Positions 16,334-25,813 of a stretch of DNA of 64,000 nucleotides are shown one piece after another. The notes under the pieces were generated by a model, which worked only from the letters and a program-made list of their open reading frames with translations, had not been told where the DNA came from and did no database searches. Source of the DNA: DASYGT01 sp035999365 (lineage in GTDB: Bacteria > Actinomycetota > Actinomycetes > Mycobacteriales > Jatrophihabitantaceae); the NCBI GenBank assembly GCA_035999365.1, contig DASYGT010000048.1, forward strand, positions 1 to 64,000. The letters are read 5' to 3'. Numbering within the stretch: the first letter of the stretch is position 1; each line of letters begins with the position of its first letter. A program made the position numbers and the translations under genes.

Positions 16334-18367
16334 ATGCCGGTGCTGCGCAGTTTCGTCGAGGATCGCTGGGTCACCCCCCACGGGGAAGGGCAGCCCGTCC
16401 GAGACGCGGTCACCGGAGCCGAGGTTGCGCAGGTCTCGTCTCAGGGCATCGACATGAGCGCCGTGCTCGATCACGGGCGGCGGGTGGGCGGCCCGGCCTT
16501 GCGAGCGCTGACCTTCCACGAGCGGGCAGCGCTACTGAAGGCGCTGGGCAACTACCTTCGCGAGCATCGCGAGGCGCTCTATGAGCTGTCGACCCGCACC
16601 GGCGCCACGCTCAACGACTCGAAGTTCGACGTCGATGGCGGCATCGGTGTCCTGCTCGGTTACGCGAGCAAGGCAAAACGCGAACTGCCCGACGGCACGG
16701 TGTATGTCGAGGGCGCGGTCGAGCCGCTGGGCAGGTCAGGACAGTTCGTCGGGCAGCACATCCTGACCTCGCTGCGCGGCGTCGCGGTGCAGATCGACGC
16801 CTTCAACTTTCCGGTCTGGGGGCCGCTCGAGAAGCTCGCGCCCGCGTTCCTCGCGGGCGTACCGAGCCTGGTGAAGCCGGCATCGCAGACGGCCTACCTC
16901 ACCGCGCGCCTCGTCGAGCTGATCGTCGAGTCCGGCATCCTGCCGCGGGGCAGCCTGCAACTGATCTGCGGAAGCGTGGGCGATCTGTTCGAGCACCTCG
17001 ACGAGCAGGACGTCGTGTCCTTCACCGGATCGGCGTCCACTGCTGCGCGGCTGCGTGCCGACCGAACCGTTGTCGAGCGATCCGTGCGGTTCAACGCCGA
17101 GGCCGACTCCTTGAACTGCTCGATACTCGGCCCGGATGCAATACCGGGAAGCGCCGAGTTCGACCTCTACATCACCCAGTTGGTCAATGAGATGACGGTG
17201 AAGGCCGGGCAGAAGTGCACCGCGATCCGCCGGGCGATCGTGCCGGCTGACGTCGCAGACGCCGTGGTCGATGCCGCGCAGTCACGGCTGGCGGCCGTGA
17301 TCGTCGGCGATCCCGCGGACGCATCGGTGACGATGGGGGCATTGGCCAGCCTGGAGCAGCGTGAGGAGGTACGCCGCTCTGTCAAAGCCCTCCAGGCCTC
17401 GTGCCGGGTGGTGTTCGGCGATCCGGAACGCGTAGCGGTCGTCGGAGCCGATGCCGAACGCGGCGCGTTCCTCTCCCCGCTGCTGCTGCGCTGCGACGAC
17501 GCCGATCGTGGCGAGCCGCACGAGATCGAGGCGTTCGGACCAGTGAGCACCGTGATGGGATACCGCGACACCGCCCATGCCGTGTCACTCGCCGCGCGTG
17601 GCCGGGGCAGCCTGGCGGGCTCGGTGGTCACGGCCGACACGCAGTTCGCCCGCGACATCGTGCTCGGGACAGCGCCCTGGCACGGCAGGTTGCTCGTCCT
17701 CGATGCCGACGACGCCGCAGAATCGACCGGCCACGGGTCGCCACTGCCGATGCTCGTCCACGGTGGCCCCGGCCGCGCCGGCGGCGGCGAGGAAATGGGC
17801 GGCATCCGCGGTGTCCTGCACCACATGCAGCGCACCGCCATCCAAGCGAGCCCGCGAGTTCTCTCGGCTGTCACGGGTCGATGGGTGCCCGGAGCGGCGA
17901 CGGCATCCGGTGTGCATCCGTTCCGCAAGTCGCTCGCCGAGCTGCACCTGGGCGACGCCCTTGCCGCCGGCCCCCGCGTCGTCACACTTGACGATGTCGA
18001 ACACTTCGCCGATTTCACCGGCGACACGTTCTACGCGCACATGGACGAGGACGCGGCGCGCGCGAACCCGTTCTTCGACGGTCGGGTCGCCCACGGCTAT
18101 CTCATCGTGTCGTTCGCGGCCGGGCTCTTCGTGGATCCGGATCCCGGACCCGTCCTCGCCAACTACGGACTCGAGAATCTGCGGTTCCTCGCGCCCGTCT
18201 ACCCAGGTGACGCATTGTCCGTACGGCTGGTGTGCAAGCAGATCACGCCCCGCGCGGACGCCGATCACGGTGAGGTGCGCTGGGACGTCGAGGTGACCAA
18301 CCAGGACGGCGCACCGGTTGCCAAGTACGACGTGCTGACAATGGTCGCGAAGCGGTGGCCGCTGTGA
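16334..18367 (+). CDS. paaZ: Bifunctional oxepin-CoA hydrolase / 3-oxo-5,6-dehydrosuberyl-CoA semialdehyde dehydrogenase PaaZ
   Basis: 677 residues. The N-terminal ~510 are an aldehyde dehydrogenase (FNFPVWGPLEKLAPAFLAG, FTGSAST, catalytic Cys in AGQKCTAIRR). The C-terminal ~150 are a MaoC-like hydratase (FADFTGDTFYAHMDEDAARANPFFDGRVAHGYLIVS). This is the PaaZ architecture that opens the oxepin ring and oxidises the resulting semialdehyde. GAGGAG at 16321-16326 supports ATG 16334. It heads the operon, and its stop overlaps the paaA start (GTGA). Having both domains means no separate hydrolase is needed. Confidence 0.93.
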   Translation: MPVLRSFVEDRWVTPHGEGQPVRDAVTGAEVAQVSSQGIDMSAVLDHGRRVGGPALRALTFHERAALLKALGNYLREHREALYELSTRTGATLNDSKFDVDGGIGVLLGYASKAKRELPDGTVYVEGAVEPLGRSGQFVGQHILTSLRGVAVQIDAFNFPVWGPLEKLAPAFLAGVPSLVKPASQTAYLTARLVELIVESGILPRGSLQLICGSVGDLFEHLDEQDVVSFTGSASTAARLRADRTVVERSVRFNAEADSLNCSILGPDAIPGSAEFDLYITQLVNEMTVKAGQKCTAIRRAIVPADVADAVVDAAQSRLAAVIVGDPADASVTMGALASLEQREEVRRSVKALQASCRVVFGDPERVAVVGADAERGAFLSPLLLRCDDADRGEPHEIEAFGPVSTVMGYRDTAHAVSLAARGRGSLAGSVVTADTQFARDIVLGTAPWHGRLLVLDADDAAESTGHGSPLPMLVHGGPGRAGGGEEMGGIRGVLHHMQRTAIQASPRVLSAVTGRWVPGAATASGVHPFRKSLAELHLGDALAAGPRVVTLDDVEHFADFTGDTFYAHMDEDAARANPFFDGRVAHGYLIVSFAAGLFVDPDPGPVLANYGLENLRFLAPVYPGDALSVRLVCKQITPRADADHGEVRWDVEVTNQDGAPVAKYDVLTMVAKRWPL

Positions 18368-19314
18368 CGAACCCGCGGTCGCCCGAGCTCCAGGAGCACT
18401 TCGACGAGACGATCGCCCATGAGCGTCGCATCGAGCCCCGGGACTGGATGCCGGACGGCTACCGCAAGACGATGATCCGCCAGATCGCCCAGCATGCGCA
18501 CTCGGAGATCATCGGCATGCAGCCGGAGGGCGAGTGGGTCACCCGCGCACCGTCATTGCGCCGTAAGGCGATCCTGCTCGCCAAGGTGCAGGACGAGGCC
18601 GGGCACGGGCTGTACCTCTACTCGGCCACCGAAACGCTCGGCGCCGATCGTGCCGATCTCACTGACATGCTCATCGACGGCAGACAGAAGTACTCGTCGA
18701 TCTTCAACTACCCGACGCTCACCTTCGCCGACGTCGGCGTGATCGGCTGGCTCGTGGACGGCGCCGCCATCTGCAATCAAGTTCCGTTGTGTCGGTCGTC
18801 CTACGGTCCGTACGCCAGGGCGATGGTGCGCATCTGCAAGGAAGAGTCCTTCCACCAGAGACAGGGCTACGAGCTGCTGCTCACCATGATGCGTGGCACC
18901 GACGCACAGCGGGCGATGGTGCAGGACTCCACGAATCGCTGGTGGTGGCCGTCTCTGATGATGTTCGGACCGCCCGACGACCAGTCGCCGAATACCGCGC
19001 AGTCGATGGCTTGGGGAATCAAGCGGCACACCAACGACGAGTTGCGGCAGCGGTTCGTCGACATGTCCGTGCCACAGGCCGAGGCGCTCGGTGTGTCACT
19101 GCCCGATCCCGAGCTGGTGTGGAACGACGAGCGCGGCCACTACGACTTCGGCCCGCCGGACTGGGACGAGTTCGCCCGGGTGATCGCCGGCGACGGTATG
19201 TGCAACGCCGATCGGATCGCTCGCCGTCGATCCGCACATGCCGACGGGGCGTGGGTACGTGCGGCTGCGCTCGCGTTCGCCGCCAAACAGCGCGACAAGG
19301 AGGCGGTGGCATGA
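18364..19314 (+). CDS. paaA: Phenylacetyl-CoA 1,2-epoxidase catalytic subunit PaaA
   Basis: 316 residues, ferritin-like di-iron fold. Metal-ligand motifs are visible (KVQDEAGHGLYLYSATETLG with ExxH, and KEESFHQRQGYE with ExxH). PaaA binds phenylacetyl-CoA and inserts one oxygen atom to form the ring epoxide. GTG 18364 overlaps the paaZ stop (GTGA); an in-frame GTG at 18355 would add three residues. Its own stop overlaps paaB (ATGA). Length is that of the family. Confidence 0.95.
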   Translation: MTNPRSPELQEHFDETIAHERRIEPRDWMPDGYRKTMIRQIAQHAHSEIIGMQPEGEWVTRAPSLRRKAILLAKVQDEAGHGLYLYSATETLGADRADLTDMLIDGRQKYSSIFNYPTLTFADVGVIGWLVDGAAICNQVPLCRSSYGPYARAMVRICKEESFHQRQGYELLLTMMRGTDAQRAMVQDSTNRWWWPSLMMFGPPDDQSPNTAQSMAWGIKRHTNDELRQRFVDMSVPQAEALGVSLPDPELVWNDERGHYDFGPPDWDEFARVIAGDGMCNADRIARRRSAHADGAWVRAAALAFAAKQRDKEAVA

Positions 19315-19619
19315 CCGAGCCGACAACGGGGCTGCGCACCACGGAGTGGCCGTTGTTCGAGGTGTTCCTGCGTGGAAAGCGTGGACTCAACCATGTGCAC
19401 GTCGGCTCGCTGCATGCCGCGGACTCGCAGATGGCCCTGCATCACGCACGCGACCTCTACACACGCCGCAACGAGGGCGTCAGCATCTGGGTCGTCGCCA
19501 GCTCCGACATCACGGCGTCGAGCCCGGACGAGAAGGACCCCTTCTTCGCACCGAGTGGCGACAAGGTGTACCGGCACCCGACCTTCTATGCCATCCCCGA
19601 CACCGTTCCGCACATCTGA
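19311..19619 (+). CDS. paaB: Phenylacetyl-CoA epoxidase subunit PaaB
   Basis: 102 residues, with the PaaB signature FEVFLRGKRGLNHVHVGSLHAADSQMAL and DPFFAPSGDKVYRHPTFY. PaaB is a small structural subunit bridging PaaAC units of the multicomponent epoxidase. ATG 19311 overlaps the paaA stop (ATGA), and paaC begins one base after its stop, so expression is tightly coupled. Confidence 0.93.
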   Translation: MTEPTTGLRTTEWPLFEVFLRGKRGLNHVHVGSLHAADSQMALHHARDLYTRRNEGVSIWVVASSDITASSPDEKDPFFAPSGDKVYRHPTFYAIPDTVPHI

Positions 19620-19620
19620 G

Positions 19621-20496
19621 ATGGGATTCGACACGGCGTACGAGGCGATCTCTGAGGTCGTCGACGACCACCGCTGGGCGTTCGGCACCGGCTTCACCGA
19701 CCCGTTCGCGGGGCTGGACCCGGCAGTTCCCGAGATGGTGGACGGGCCTGATCTCGCCGCCTACTGTCTCGCGCTCGGCGACGACGCTCTCGTGATGTCA
19801 CATCGGCTGCAGCAATGGCTGACCCGCGCTCCGGAACTGGAGGAGGAGACCGCGCTCGCGAACATCGGGCTCGACCTGCTGGGCCAGGCGCGGCTGCTAC
19901 TCACCCGTGCGGGATTCGCTGACGGTTCGGGCCGCGCCGAGGACGCGTTCGCCTTCGGTCGTACGCCGTCGCAGTTCCGCAACGTCCAGTTCGTCGAACT
20001 GCCGTCCGCGGACTTCGCGGCGCTGGTGGTGCAACTGCTGTTGTTCAGCACGTTCCGGCTCGCCCAGCTCGCCCGGCTGCGCACCTCAGCCGATCCGATG
20101 CTCGCAGCCGTGGCTGCCAGAGGCGCGAACGAGGTTCGCTACCACCGCGACTACGCGGCGGAATGGGTGATCCGCCTCGGCGACGGCACGCCGGAATCTC
20201 ACGAGCGGTCGGTGCGCGCACTTGACACCCTCACGCCGGCGGCCGGCGAGCTGTTCCGGACCACCGAACTCGAGCGCAGGCTCGCGACGGCCGGGGTGGC
20301 CGTCGATCCGCCCGAGCTGCGGCCGGAGTTCGACACGGTCGTGAGTGCGATCCTCACGCGCGCCACGTTGACGGTTGCGCAGTTCCCTGTGCCCGTCGAC
20401 CGAACGGGTCGCGACGGAGTGCACACGCCCTATCTCGACGACATCGTCGACGAGCTGCAGAGCGTCGCGCGCGAGCACGGTGGTGCGACGTGGTGA
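19621..20496 (+). CDS. paaC: Phenylacetyl-CoA epoxidase structural subunit PaaC
   Basis: 291 residues with the PaaC ferritin-like core (AYCLALGDDALVMSHRLQQWLTRAPELEEETALANIGLDLLGQARLL, RGANEVRYHRDYAAEWVIRLGDGT). PaaC pairs with PaaA and stabilises it but lacks a productive metal site. From ATG 19621 the protein is ~40 residues longer at the N-terminus than the Escherichia coli form (MGFDTAYEAISEVVDDHRWAF), and this reads as genuine coding sequence. Its stop overlaps paaD (GTGA). Confidence 0.93.
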   Translation: MGFDTAYEAISEVVDDHRWAFGTGFTDPFAGLDPAVPEMVDGPDLAAYCLALGDDALVMSHRLQQWLTRAPELEEETALANIGLDLLGQARLLLTRAGFADGSGRAEDAFAFGRTPSQFRNVQFVELPSADFAALVVQLLLFSTFRLAQLARLRTSADPMLAAVAARGANEVRYHRDYAAEWVIRLGDGTPESHERSVRALDTLTPAAGELFRTTELERRLATAGVAVDPPELRPEFDTVVSAILTRATLTVAQFPVPVDRTGRDGVHTPYLDDIVDELQSVAREHGGATW

Positions 20497-21032
20497 CGTC
20501 ATCGGCCACTGATGTCGGTGTCGGTGTCGATGGCGGTGTCGACCTCGCACGTGTACGGCGAATCGTGTCGGAGGTTCCCGACCCGGAATTGCCGATGCTC
20601 ACGCTGGTCGATCTCGGCATCGTCCGGCAGGTAGACGAGTCCGCCGGGACGGTACGCGTTGCGCTAACGCCGACCTACCTCGGATGTCCGGCACTGCATG
20701 AGATGCGGGCCGACGTGCTGCAACGACTGGGTCGCGCGGGCTTCACGAACGTCGAAGTACGCATCGAACTCGCCCCTGCGTGGTCGACGGACTGGATCAC
20801 CGCTGAGGGGCGGCGCAAGCTGCTCGAGGCCGGAATCTCACCGCCGGAGCCGGCACCCCGCGCTGTCACCGGGCCGGTGCCGATTGCCCTCAGCGTCGAC
20901 CGGCCGGCGAACTGCCCGCGGTGCGGCTCGTCCGACACGGCACGCACCGCAGCCTTCGGGGCGACAGCGTGCCGCTCGCTGCACCGGTGCCTGTCCTGCC
21001 GCGAGCCCTTCGAGCACGTCAAGGAGATCTGA
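20493..21032 (+). CDS. paaD: Phenylacetyl-CoA epoxidase assembly protein PaaD
   Basis: 179 residues. The N-terminal part is a MIP18/DUF59 fold (VRRIVSEVPDPELPMLTLVDLGIVRQV ... LTPTYLGCPALHEM) typical of Fe-S or metal-centre assembly factors. The C-terminus has a zinc-ribbon-like Cys set (CPRCGSSD ... CLSCREPFEHVKEI). PaaD is thought to help mature the metal centre of the epoxidase. GTG 20493 overlaps the paaC stop; GTG 20490 is an alternative. An AAGGAG near its end serves paaE. Confidence 0.9.
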   Translation: MTSSATDVGVGVDGGVDLARVRRIVSEVPDPELPMLTLVDLGIVRQVDESAGTVRVALTPTYLGCPALHEMRADVLQRLGRAGFTNVEVRIELAPAWSTDWITAEGRRKLLEAGISPPEPAPRAVTGPVPIALSVDRPANCPRCGSSDTARTAAFGATACRSLHRCLSCREPFEHVKEI

Positions 21033-21033
21033 C

Positions 21034-22122
21034 GTGAGCGCCGCCGTCACCGATCCCGTCCGCACCGGCCGCGGGCCGTTCCACGACGTCCGCGTCGCAC
21101 GGGTAGACCGGCTCTGCGACGACGCGGTCGCCATCACCTTCGACATTGCACCGGAGCTTGCCGATGCCTTCCGCTTCCGCCCGGGCCAGTCGGTCACCCT
21201 GCGCCGAGCGGTCGACGGTCGCGAGGAGCGCCGCTCGTACTCCATCTGCGCCGCCGCCGGCCGACCCCTGCGGATCGGTGTTCGGGAGGTGCCGGGCGGC
21301 CTCGTTTCCCGATGGCTGGTGCACGACGTGCGTGTCGGGGATCTCGTTGAGATGCAGGCTCCCAGCGGCACCTTCAGCCCAGAACTCGGACGCTCGGCCA
21401 GCCATGGCTTGATCGCCGCGGGCTCGGGAATCACTCCGACGCTCTCGATCGCAGCGTCGCTCGCCGCAGATCCGAACAGCGACGTGGTGCTGCTGTACGG
21501 CAATCGCCGCAGTGACACGGTGATGTTCGCCGACGAGGTGGCGGATCTGAAGGACGGCAACCCTGGGCGGGTGCAGTTGGTGCACGTCCTCTCGCGCGAG
21601 CCGCAGGAGGTGGAGCTGTTCAACGGCCGGATGGACGCGGCCAAGCTGCGCGAGTTGCTGCCCGCGGTCTGCGCACCGCAGAGCATCGATCACTGGTGGC
21701 TCTGCGGGCCGTTCGGGATGGTGACCGACGCGGCGGCAGTGCTGAGCGAACTCGGCGTCGACCCGAAGGCGATCCACCGTGAGCTCTTCTATGTCGAGGA
21801 GGTCGCCCCGCCGCCGGCCCGCCATGTCGACGCCGCCGTCGGCCCGGGATGTGAGGTGACGGTCATCCTCGACGGTCGAGCGACGACGACAACTGTTGCC
21901 ACCGGTTCAACGGTGCTCGACGGTGCGCAACGGGTCCGCCCGGACCTTCCCTTCGCCTGCAAGGGCGGCGTGTGCGGGACGTGCCGCGCCAAGGTGGTGT
22001 TCGGGCAGGTGTCGATGCGACGCAACTTCGCCCTCGAGGACGACGAGGTCGCCGACGGCTTCGTGCTCACCTGCCAAGCGATGCCTGAAACGGATGCGGT
22101 CACCGTCGACTACGACGCGTGA
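21034..22122 (+). CDS. paaE: Phenylacetyl-CoA epoxidase reductase subunit PaaE
   Basis: 362 residues. The order is: ferredoxin-NADP reductase FAD domain (RPGQSVTLRRAVDG, ERRSYSICAA), NAD(P)H domain (LIAAGSGITPTLSIAASL), and a C-terminal plant-type [2Fe-2S] domain (CKGGVCGTC plus a later Cys in VLTCQAM). It passes electrons from NADPH to the di-iron centre of PaaABC. GTG 21034 follows the paaD stop by one base with AAGGAG upstream. Confidence 0.93.
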   Translation: MSAAVTDPVRTGRGPFHDVRVARVDRLCDDAVAITFDIAPELADAFRFRPGQSVTLRRAVDGREERRSYSICAAAGRPLRIGVREVPGGLVSRWLVHDVRVGDLVEMQAPSGTFSPELGRSASHGLIAAGSGITPTLSIAASLAADPNSDVVLLYGNRRSDTVMFADEVADLKDGNPGRVQLVHVLSREPQEVELFNGRMDAAKLRELLPAVCAPQSIDHWWLCGPFGMVTDAAAVLSELGVDPKAIHRELFYVEEVAPPPARHVDAAVGPGCEVTVILDGRATTTTVATGSTVLDGAQRVRPDLPFACKGGVCGTCRAKVVFGQVSMRRNFALEDDEVADGFVLTCQAMPETDAVTVDYDA

Positions 22123-22155
22123 CCCGTCGACTGCGAAACTTGCGAGGGGGGCGCG

Positions 22156-23457
22156 ATGCAGGACCGGACGCCGGATGCGGCAGATCTCGACCCGGCCGAG
22201 CGGTGTTCGGTCGACGAACTGAGATCGCTACAGCTTGAGCGGCTGCGCTGGTCGCTGCGCCACGCCTACGACAACGTGCCGCACTACCGGCAGGCCTTCG
22301 ACGCGGCCGGCGTCCACCCGGACGAGTGCGCCGACCTCGCCGATCTGGCGCGATTCCCGTTCACCACGAAGGCTGATCTGCGCGAGCACTACCCGTTCGG
22401 CATGTTCGCCGTGCCGCGAGAGCGCATCGCACGCCTGCACGCTTCGTCCGGCACCACCGGCCGCCCGACCGTGGTCGGCTATACCGCCGAGGATCTGAAG
22501 ACGTGGGCCGGGCTGATGGCCCGGTCCATTCGCGCATCGGGCGGGCGTCCGGGCGACATCGTGCACGTCGCGTACGGGTACGGGCTGTTCACCGGTGGTC
22601 TCGGGGCGCACTACGGGGCCGAAGCGTTGGGCTGCACTGTGGTTCCGGTGTCCGGTGGCATGACCGAGCGGCAGGTGATGCTGATCCGCGACTTCGCACC
22701 GGACGTCATCATGGTCACCCCGTCCTACATGCTGGCGATCCTGGACGAGATGGAGCGGCAGGGCATCGACCCGCGCACCATGTCGCTGGCCGTCGGAATC
22801 TTCGGCGCCGAACCCTGGACGGAGGACATGCGCGCTGAGATGGAGCAGCGACTGGACATGCATGCCGTCGACATCTACGGGCTTTCGGAGTTGATGGGCC
22901 CCGGGGTCGCGAACGAATGTGTCGAGACGAAGGACGGTCTGCATGTCTGGGAGGACCATTTCTATCCCGAGGTGATCGACCCAGTCACCGGTGAGGTGCT
23001 GCCCGACGGAACGGACGGCGAGCTGGTCTTCACGTCGCTCACGAAGCACGCGATGCCGCTGATCCGGTACCGCACGCGCGACCTCACCGCGCTGCTGCCG
23101 GGCACTGCCCGCCCCATGCGCCGGATGCGCAAGATCACCGGCCGATCCGACGACATGATCATCCTGCGGGGCGTGAACCTGTTCCCGACGCAGATCGAGG
23201 AGTTGATCCTGCGCACTCCGGCCCTCTCGCCGCACTTCCAATGCGTGCTGGCCCGCGCGGGGCGGCTCGACAGCCTCACCGTGCGCGTCGAGCACCGCGC
23301 CGGCGTTGATCCGGCGCAAGCAGTTGAGGCCGGTGCCGCGCTGCGGTCACTCGTGAAGAGCGCTATCGGGGTGACCGTGCAGGTCGAGGTGCTGCCACCG
23401 GACAGTGTCGAGCGCTCGCTCGGCAAGATGCGGCGCGTGATCGACAACCGCACATGA
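22156..23457 (+). CDS. paaK: Phenylacetate-CoA ligase PaaK
   Basis: 433 residues, an adenylate-forming enzyme: HASSGTTGRPTVVGYTAED (P-loop), YGYGLFTGGLGAHYGAEALGCTVVPVSGG, and the C-terminal KITGRSDDMIILRGVNLFPTQIEE. It makes phenylacetyl-CoA from phenylacetate, ATP and CoA, the entry step of this operon. A purine-rich GAGGGGGG precedes ATG 22156. Its stop overlaps a gluconokinase start (ATGA), an unusual neighbour for paaK. Confidence 0.95.
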   Translation: MQDRTPDAADLDPAERCSVDELRSLQLERLRWSLRHAYDNVPHYRQAFDAAGVHPDECADLADLARFPFTTKADLREHYPFGMFAVPRERIARLHASSGTTGRPTVVGYTAEDLKTWAGLMARSIRASGGRPGDIVHVAYGYGLFTGGLGAHYGAEALGCTVVPVSGGMTERQVMLIRDFAPDVIMVTPSYMLAILDEMERQGIDPRTMSLAVGIFGAEPWTEDMRAEMEQRLDMHAVDIYGLSELMGPGVANECVETKDGLHVWEDHFYPEVIDPVTGEVLPDGTDGELVFTSLTKHAMPLIRYRTRDLTALLPGTARPMRRMRKITGRSDDMIILRGVNLFPTQIEELILRTPALSPHFQCVLARAGRLDSLTVRVEHRAGVDPAQAVEAGAALRSLVKSAIGVTVQVEVLPPDSVERSLGKMRRVIDNRT

Positions 23458-23969
23458 GTGCCCAGGTGCGGTCCGCCGTCATCGTCGTCACCGGGGTGGC
23501 CGGCTCGGGCAAGACGACCGTGGGGCGGCTGCTCGCCGAGCGGCTTCAGTGCAGCTTTCTCGACGGCGACGATCTGCATCCGGCGGCGAACGTCGAGAAG
23601 ATGGCGGCCGGCGAGCCACTCACCGACGCCGACCGCGCGCCCTGGCTCGATGCGATCGCGGCCTGGATCGATCGGACGCTGGCCGACGGCCGGTCGGGTG
23701 TCGTGGCCTGCTCCGCCCTCAGACAGGCGTACCGAGACCGGCTCCGAGCGAAGGGGGTGCGCTTCGTCCGCCTCGACCTGCCTGCCTCGGTCGCCGCGGA
23801 TCGCGTCAGGGCGCGTCCGGATCACTTCATGCCGGCCGCTCTTGTCGAGTCACAGGTTGATGCACTGGAACCCGCCGGCCCGGGAGAACGCATACTCTGT
23901 GTTGCTGTCGAACACCAACAGCCGAGCGCGGTCGTCGACGAGGTCCTTCGGGGCCTCCAGCCGGCCTAG
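23454..23969 (+). CDS. gntK: Gluconokinase
   Basis: 171 residues of the small P-loop gluconokinase family: GVAGSGKTTVGRLLAERL (Walker A), FLDGDDLHPAANVEKMAAGEPLTDADRAPWLDAIA, VVACSALRQAYRDRLR. It phosphorylates D-gluconate to 6-phosphogluconate. ATG 23454 overlaps the paaK stop, so it is co-translated with the phenylacetate operon even though the pathways are unrelated. No gluconate transporter or dehydratase is nearby. The TAG stop lies within a TAGAGT that may be the promoter element of the next gene. Confidence 0.88.
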   Translation: MSAQVRSAVIVVTGVAGSGKTTVGRLLAERLQCSFLDGDDLHPAANVEKMAAGEPLTDADRAPWLDAIAAWIDRTLADGRSGVVACSALRQAYRDRLRAKGVRFVRLDLPASVAADRVRARPDHFMPAALVESQVDALEPAGPGERILCVAVEHQQPSAVVDEVLRGLQPA

Positions 23970-24003
23970 AGTCGTCCGACACCTTCGCCCGTGGAGCCGC
24001 TTC

Positions 24004-25758
24004 GTGGAACCCGATCACGGACTTGCCCGCATCCGGCGGGTAACGGCCGAACTGGCGGCTGCCCTCGACCTTGAGTCCGTCATCGAAACGGTCGTGGCGC
24101 ATGCGGCTGATGCGCTCGGCGCCTCCGTCGCCACGCTGTCGCTGCTCACCGATCCCACGACCGTGACGCTCGTCGGCATCCGCGGCGGCCAGCCGGAGAC
24201 GATGGCGAAGTGGGCGACCTATTCGCTCGACGATCTGGTCCCCGCCTGCGAGGCATTGCGGTCCCGGAGGGTCGTCGCCGTAGAAGGCAGCGCGGAGATC
24301 GAGACGCGCTATCCCGCCCTCGCCGGTCAGGTGCCCGGTGATCGCTCGCTGCTGTGCCTGCCGCTGCTCGCCGGCGCCGAGCGGGTCGGTGTGATCGGCC
24401 TGACCTTCGAGGGCCGGCACACGCCGGACGAGCGGCAGCGAGACTTCCTGGAGGTATTTGCCGAGACGTGTGCACAAGCGCTGATCCGTGTACGTGCTGT
24501 CGCCGCCGCAAGCGACCGCAGCGCCAAATTGGCGTTTCTGTCCGACGCGTCCGTCGAGCTCGCGAGCAGCTTGGACTACCGCGCCACGCTGGCGAAGGTC
24601 GCTCACCTCGTCGTGCAGTCGCTCGGCGATTGGTGTGCCGTGGACATCGTCGACGACGGGACGCTGCACACGCTCGCCGTCGCCCACATCGATCCCGCGA
24701 AGGTCTCGTGGGCCCGCGAGATGCAGCAGCGCTACCCAACCGATCTCGACGCTCAGACCGGTGTGGCACAGGTCGTGCGTACGGGCGTCAGCGAGCTGTA
24801 CCCGCAGATCACCGACGAGATGCTCGTTGAAGGCGCACGCGACGAGGAGCACCTGCAGCTCGCGCGCGATCTCGGTTTGCGCAGTGCGATGGTCGTTCCC
24901 CTCGCGGCGCGCGGCCGCGTGCTCGGCGCCATCTCGATATTGTCCGCCGAGTCCGAACGCGGCTACGGCCCCGAGGATCTGGCGATCGCCGAAGACCTGG
25001 CGCGCCGCGCCGCCATCGCGATCGACAATGCCGAGCTGTTCAGCGAGACCCGTCAGGTCGCATTGCGCCTGCAGCACGCGGTACTGCCCGAGTCGCTGCC
25101 GACGATGGCCGGCTGGCAATTCGCCTTGCACTACAGCCCGGCCGGCCGCACCGATGTCGGTGGCGATTTCTACGACGTGCTGCCGCAGAGCGACGGAACG
25201 GTCGCCGTGATCGTGGGGGACGTGATGGGCCGCGGGGTCGTCGCCGCGGCAGCCATGGCCCAGATCCGCGCCGCGGTGCGCGCCTACGTCGCGGTCGACG
25301 CCGATCCCCAAAGCGTCGCAGCGCGGCTCGACCAGATGTTCCTCCGGTACGGGTACCAGCAGCTGGTCACAATGGTGTACGCGGTGATCGACCCCCGAAC
25401 GAACCGGGTGACCGTGACGGCTGCGGGCCACCCGGCACCGATCACCATCACCTCCGACGGCGTCGCAGCGCCCCTGAGCGACGCGGTCGATCCGCCGCTC
25501 GGCGTGCATCGCCCGCAGCGGCGATCGGTCGGCGTCGAAGTCCCTCCCGACACGACGCTGCTGCTGTACACCGACGGGTTGATCGAGCGGCGCACGGAAG
25601 ACATCGACCAATCGCTCGAGCGGCTGCACGACAACGCGCGCGCCCTCGCCGGTGACGACCTGCCCAGGGCGCTTGATGCGATGGTTGACGTCGTCCGCGA
25701 TCCGGACCGAGACGATGATGTGACAGCCCTCGCGATTCGGTGGGCTGCACCGCAATAG
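24004..25758 (+). CDS. Tandem GAF sensor with SpoIIE/RsbU-type PP2C phosphatase domain
   Basis: 584 residues. Two GAF domains (about 15-165 and 185-345) are followed by a SpoIIE phosphatase (about 365-580; TDVGGDFYDVL, VIVGDVMGRGVVAAAAMAQIRAAVRAYV, LYTDGLIERR, RDDDVTALAIRW), with metal-binding Asp residues present. It probably dephosphorylates a STAS-type anti-sigma antagonist when its sensors bind a ligand. GTG 24004 is chosen because GGAG at 23992-23995 precedes it; the frame is open much further upstream but overlaps gntK. This is the second such phosphatase in the window. Confidence 0.82.
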   Translation: MEPDHGLARIRRVTAELAAALDLESVIETVVAHAADALGASVATLSLLTDPTTVTLVGIRGGQPETMAKWATYSLDDLVPACEALRSRRVVAVEGSAEIETRYPALAGQVPGDRSLLCLPLLAGAERVGVIGLTFEGRHTPDERQRDFLEVFAETCAQALIRVRAVAAASDRSAKLAFLSDASVELASSLDYRATLAKVAHLVVQSLGDWCAVDIVDDGTLHTLAVAHIDPAKVSWAREMQQRYPTDLDAQTGVAQVVRTGVSELYPQITDEMLVEGARDEEHLQLARDLGLRSAMVVPLAARGRVLGAISILSAESERGYGPEDLAIAEDLARRAAIAIDNAELFSETRQVALRLQHAVLPESLPTMAGWQFALHYSPAGRTDVGGDFYDVLPQSDGTVAVIVGDVMGRGVVAAAAMAQIRAAVRAYVAVDADPQSVAARLDQMFLRYGYQQLVTMVYAVIDPRTNRVTVTAAGHPAPITITSDGVAAPLSDAVDPPLGVHRPQRRSVGVEVPPDTTLLLYTDGLIERRTEDIDQSLERLHDNARALAGDDLPRALDAMVDVVRDPDRDDDVTALAIRWAAPQ

Positions 25759-25813
25759 CGGTCGATTTCCGCTCAAGTAGCCGCACCTACGGACTCCCAC
25801 TAGAGTCCCACCC

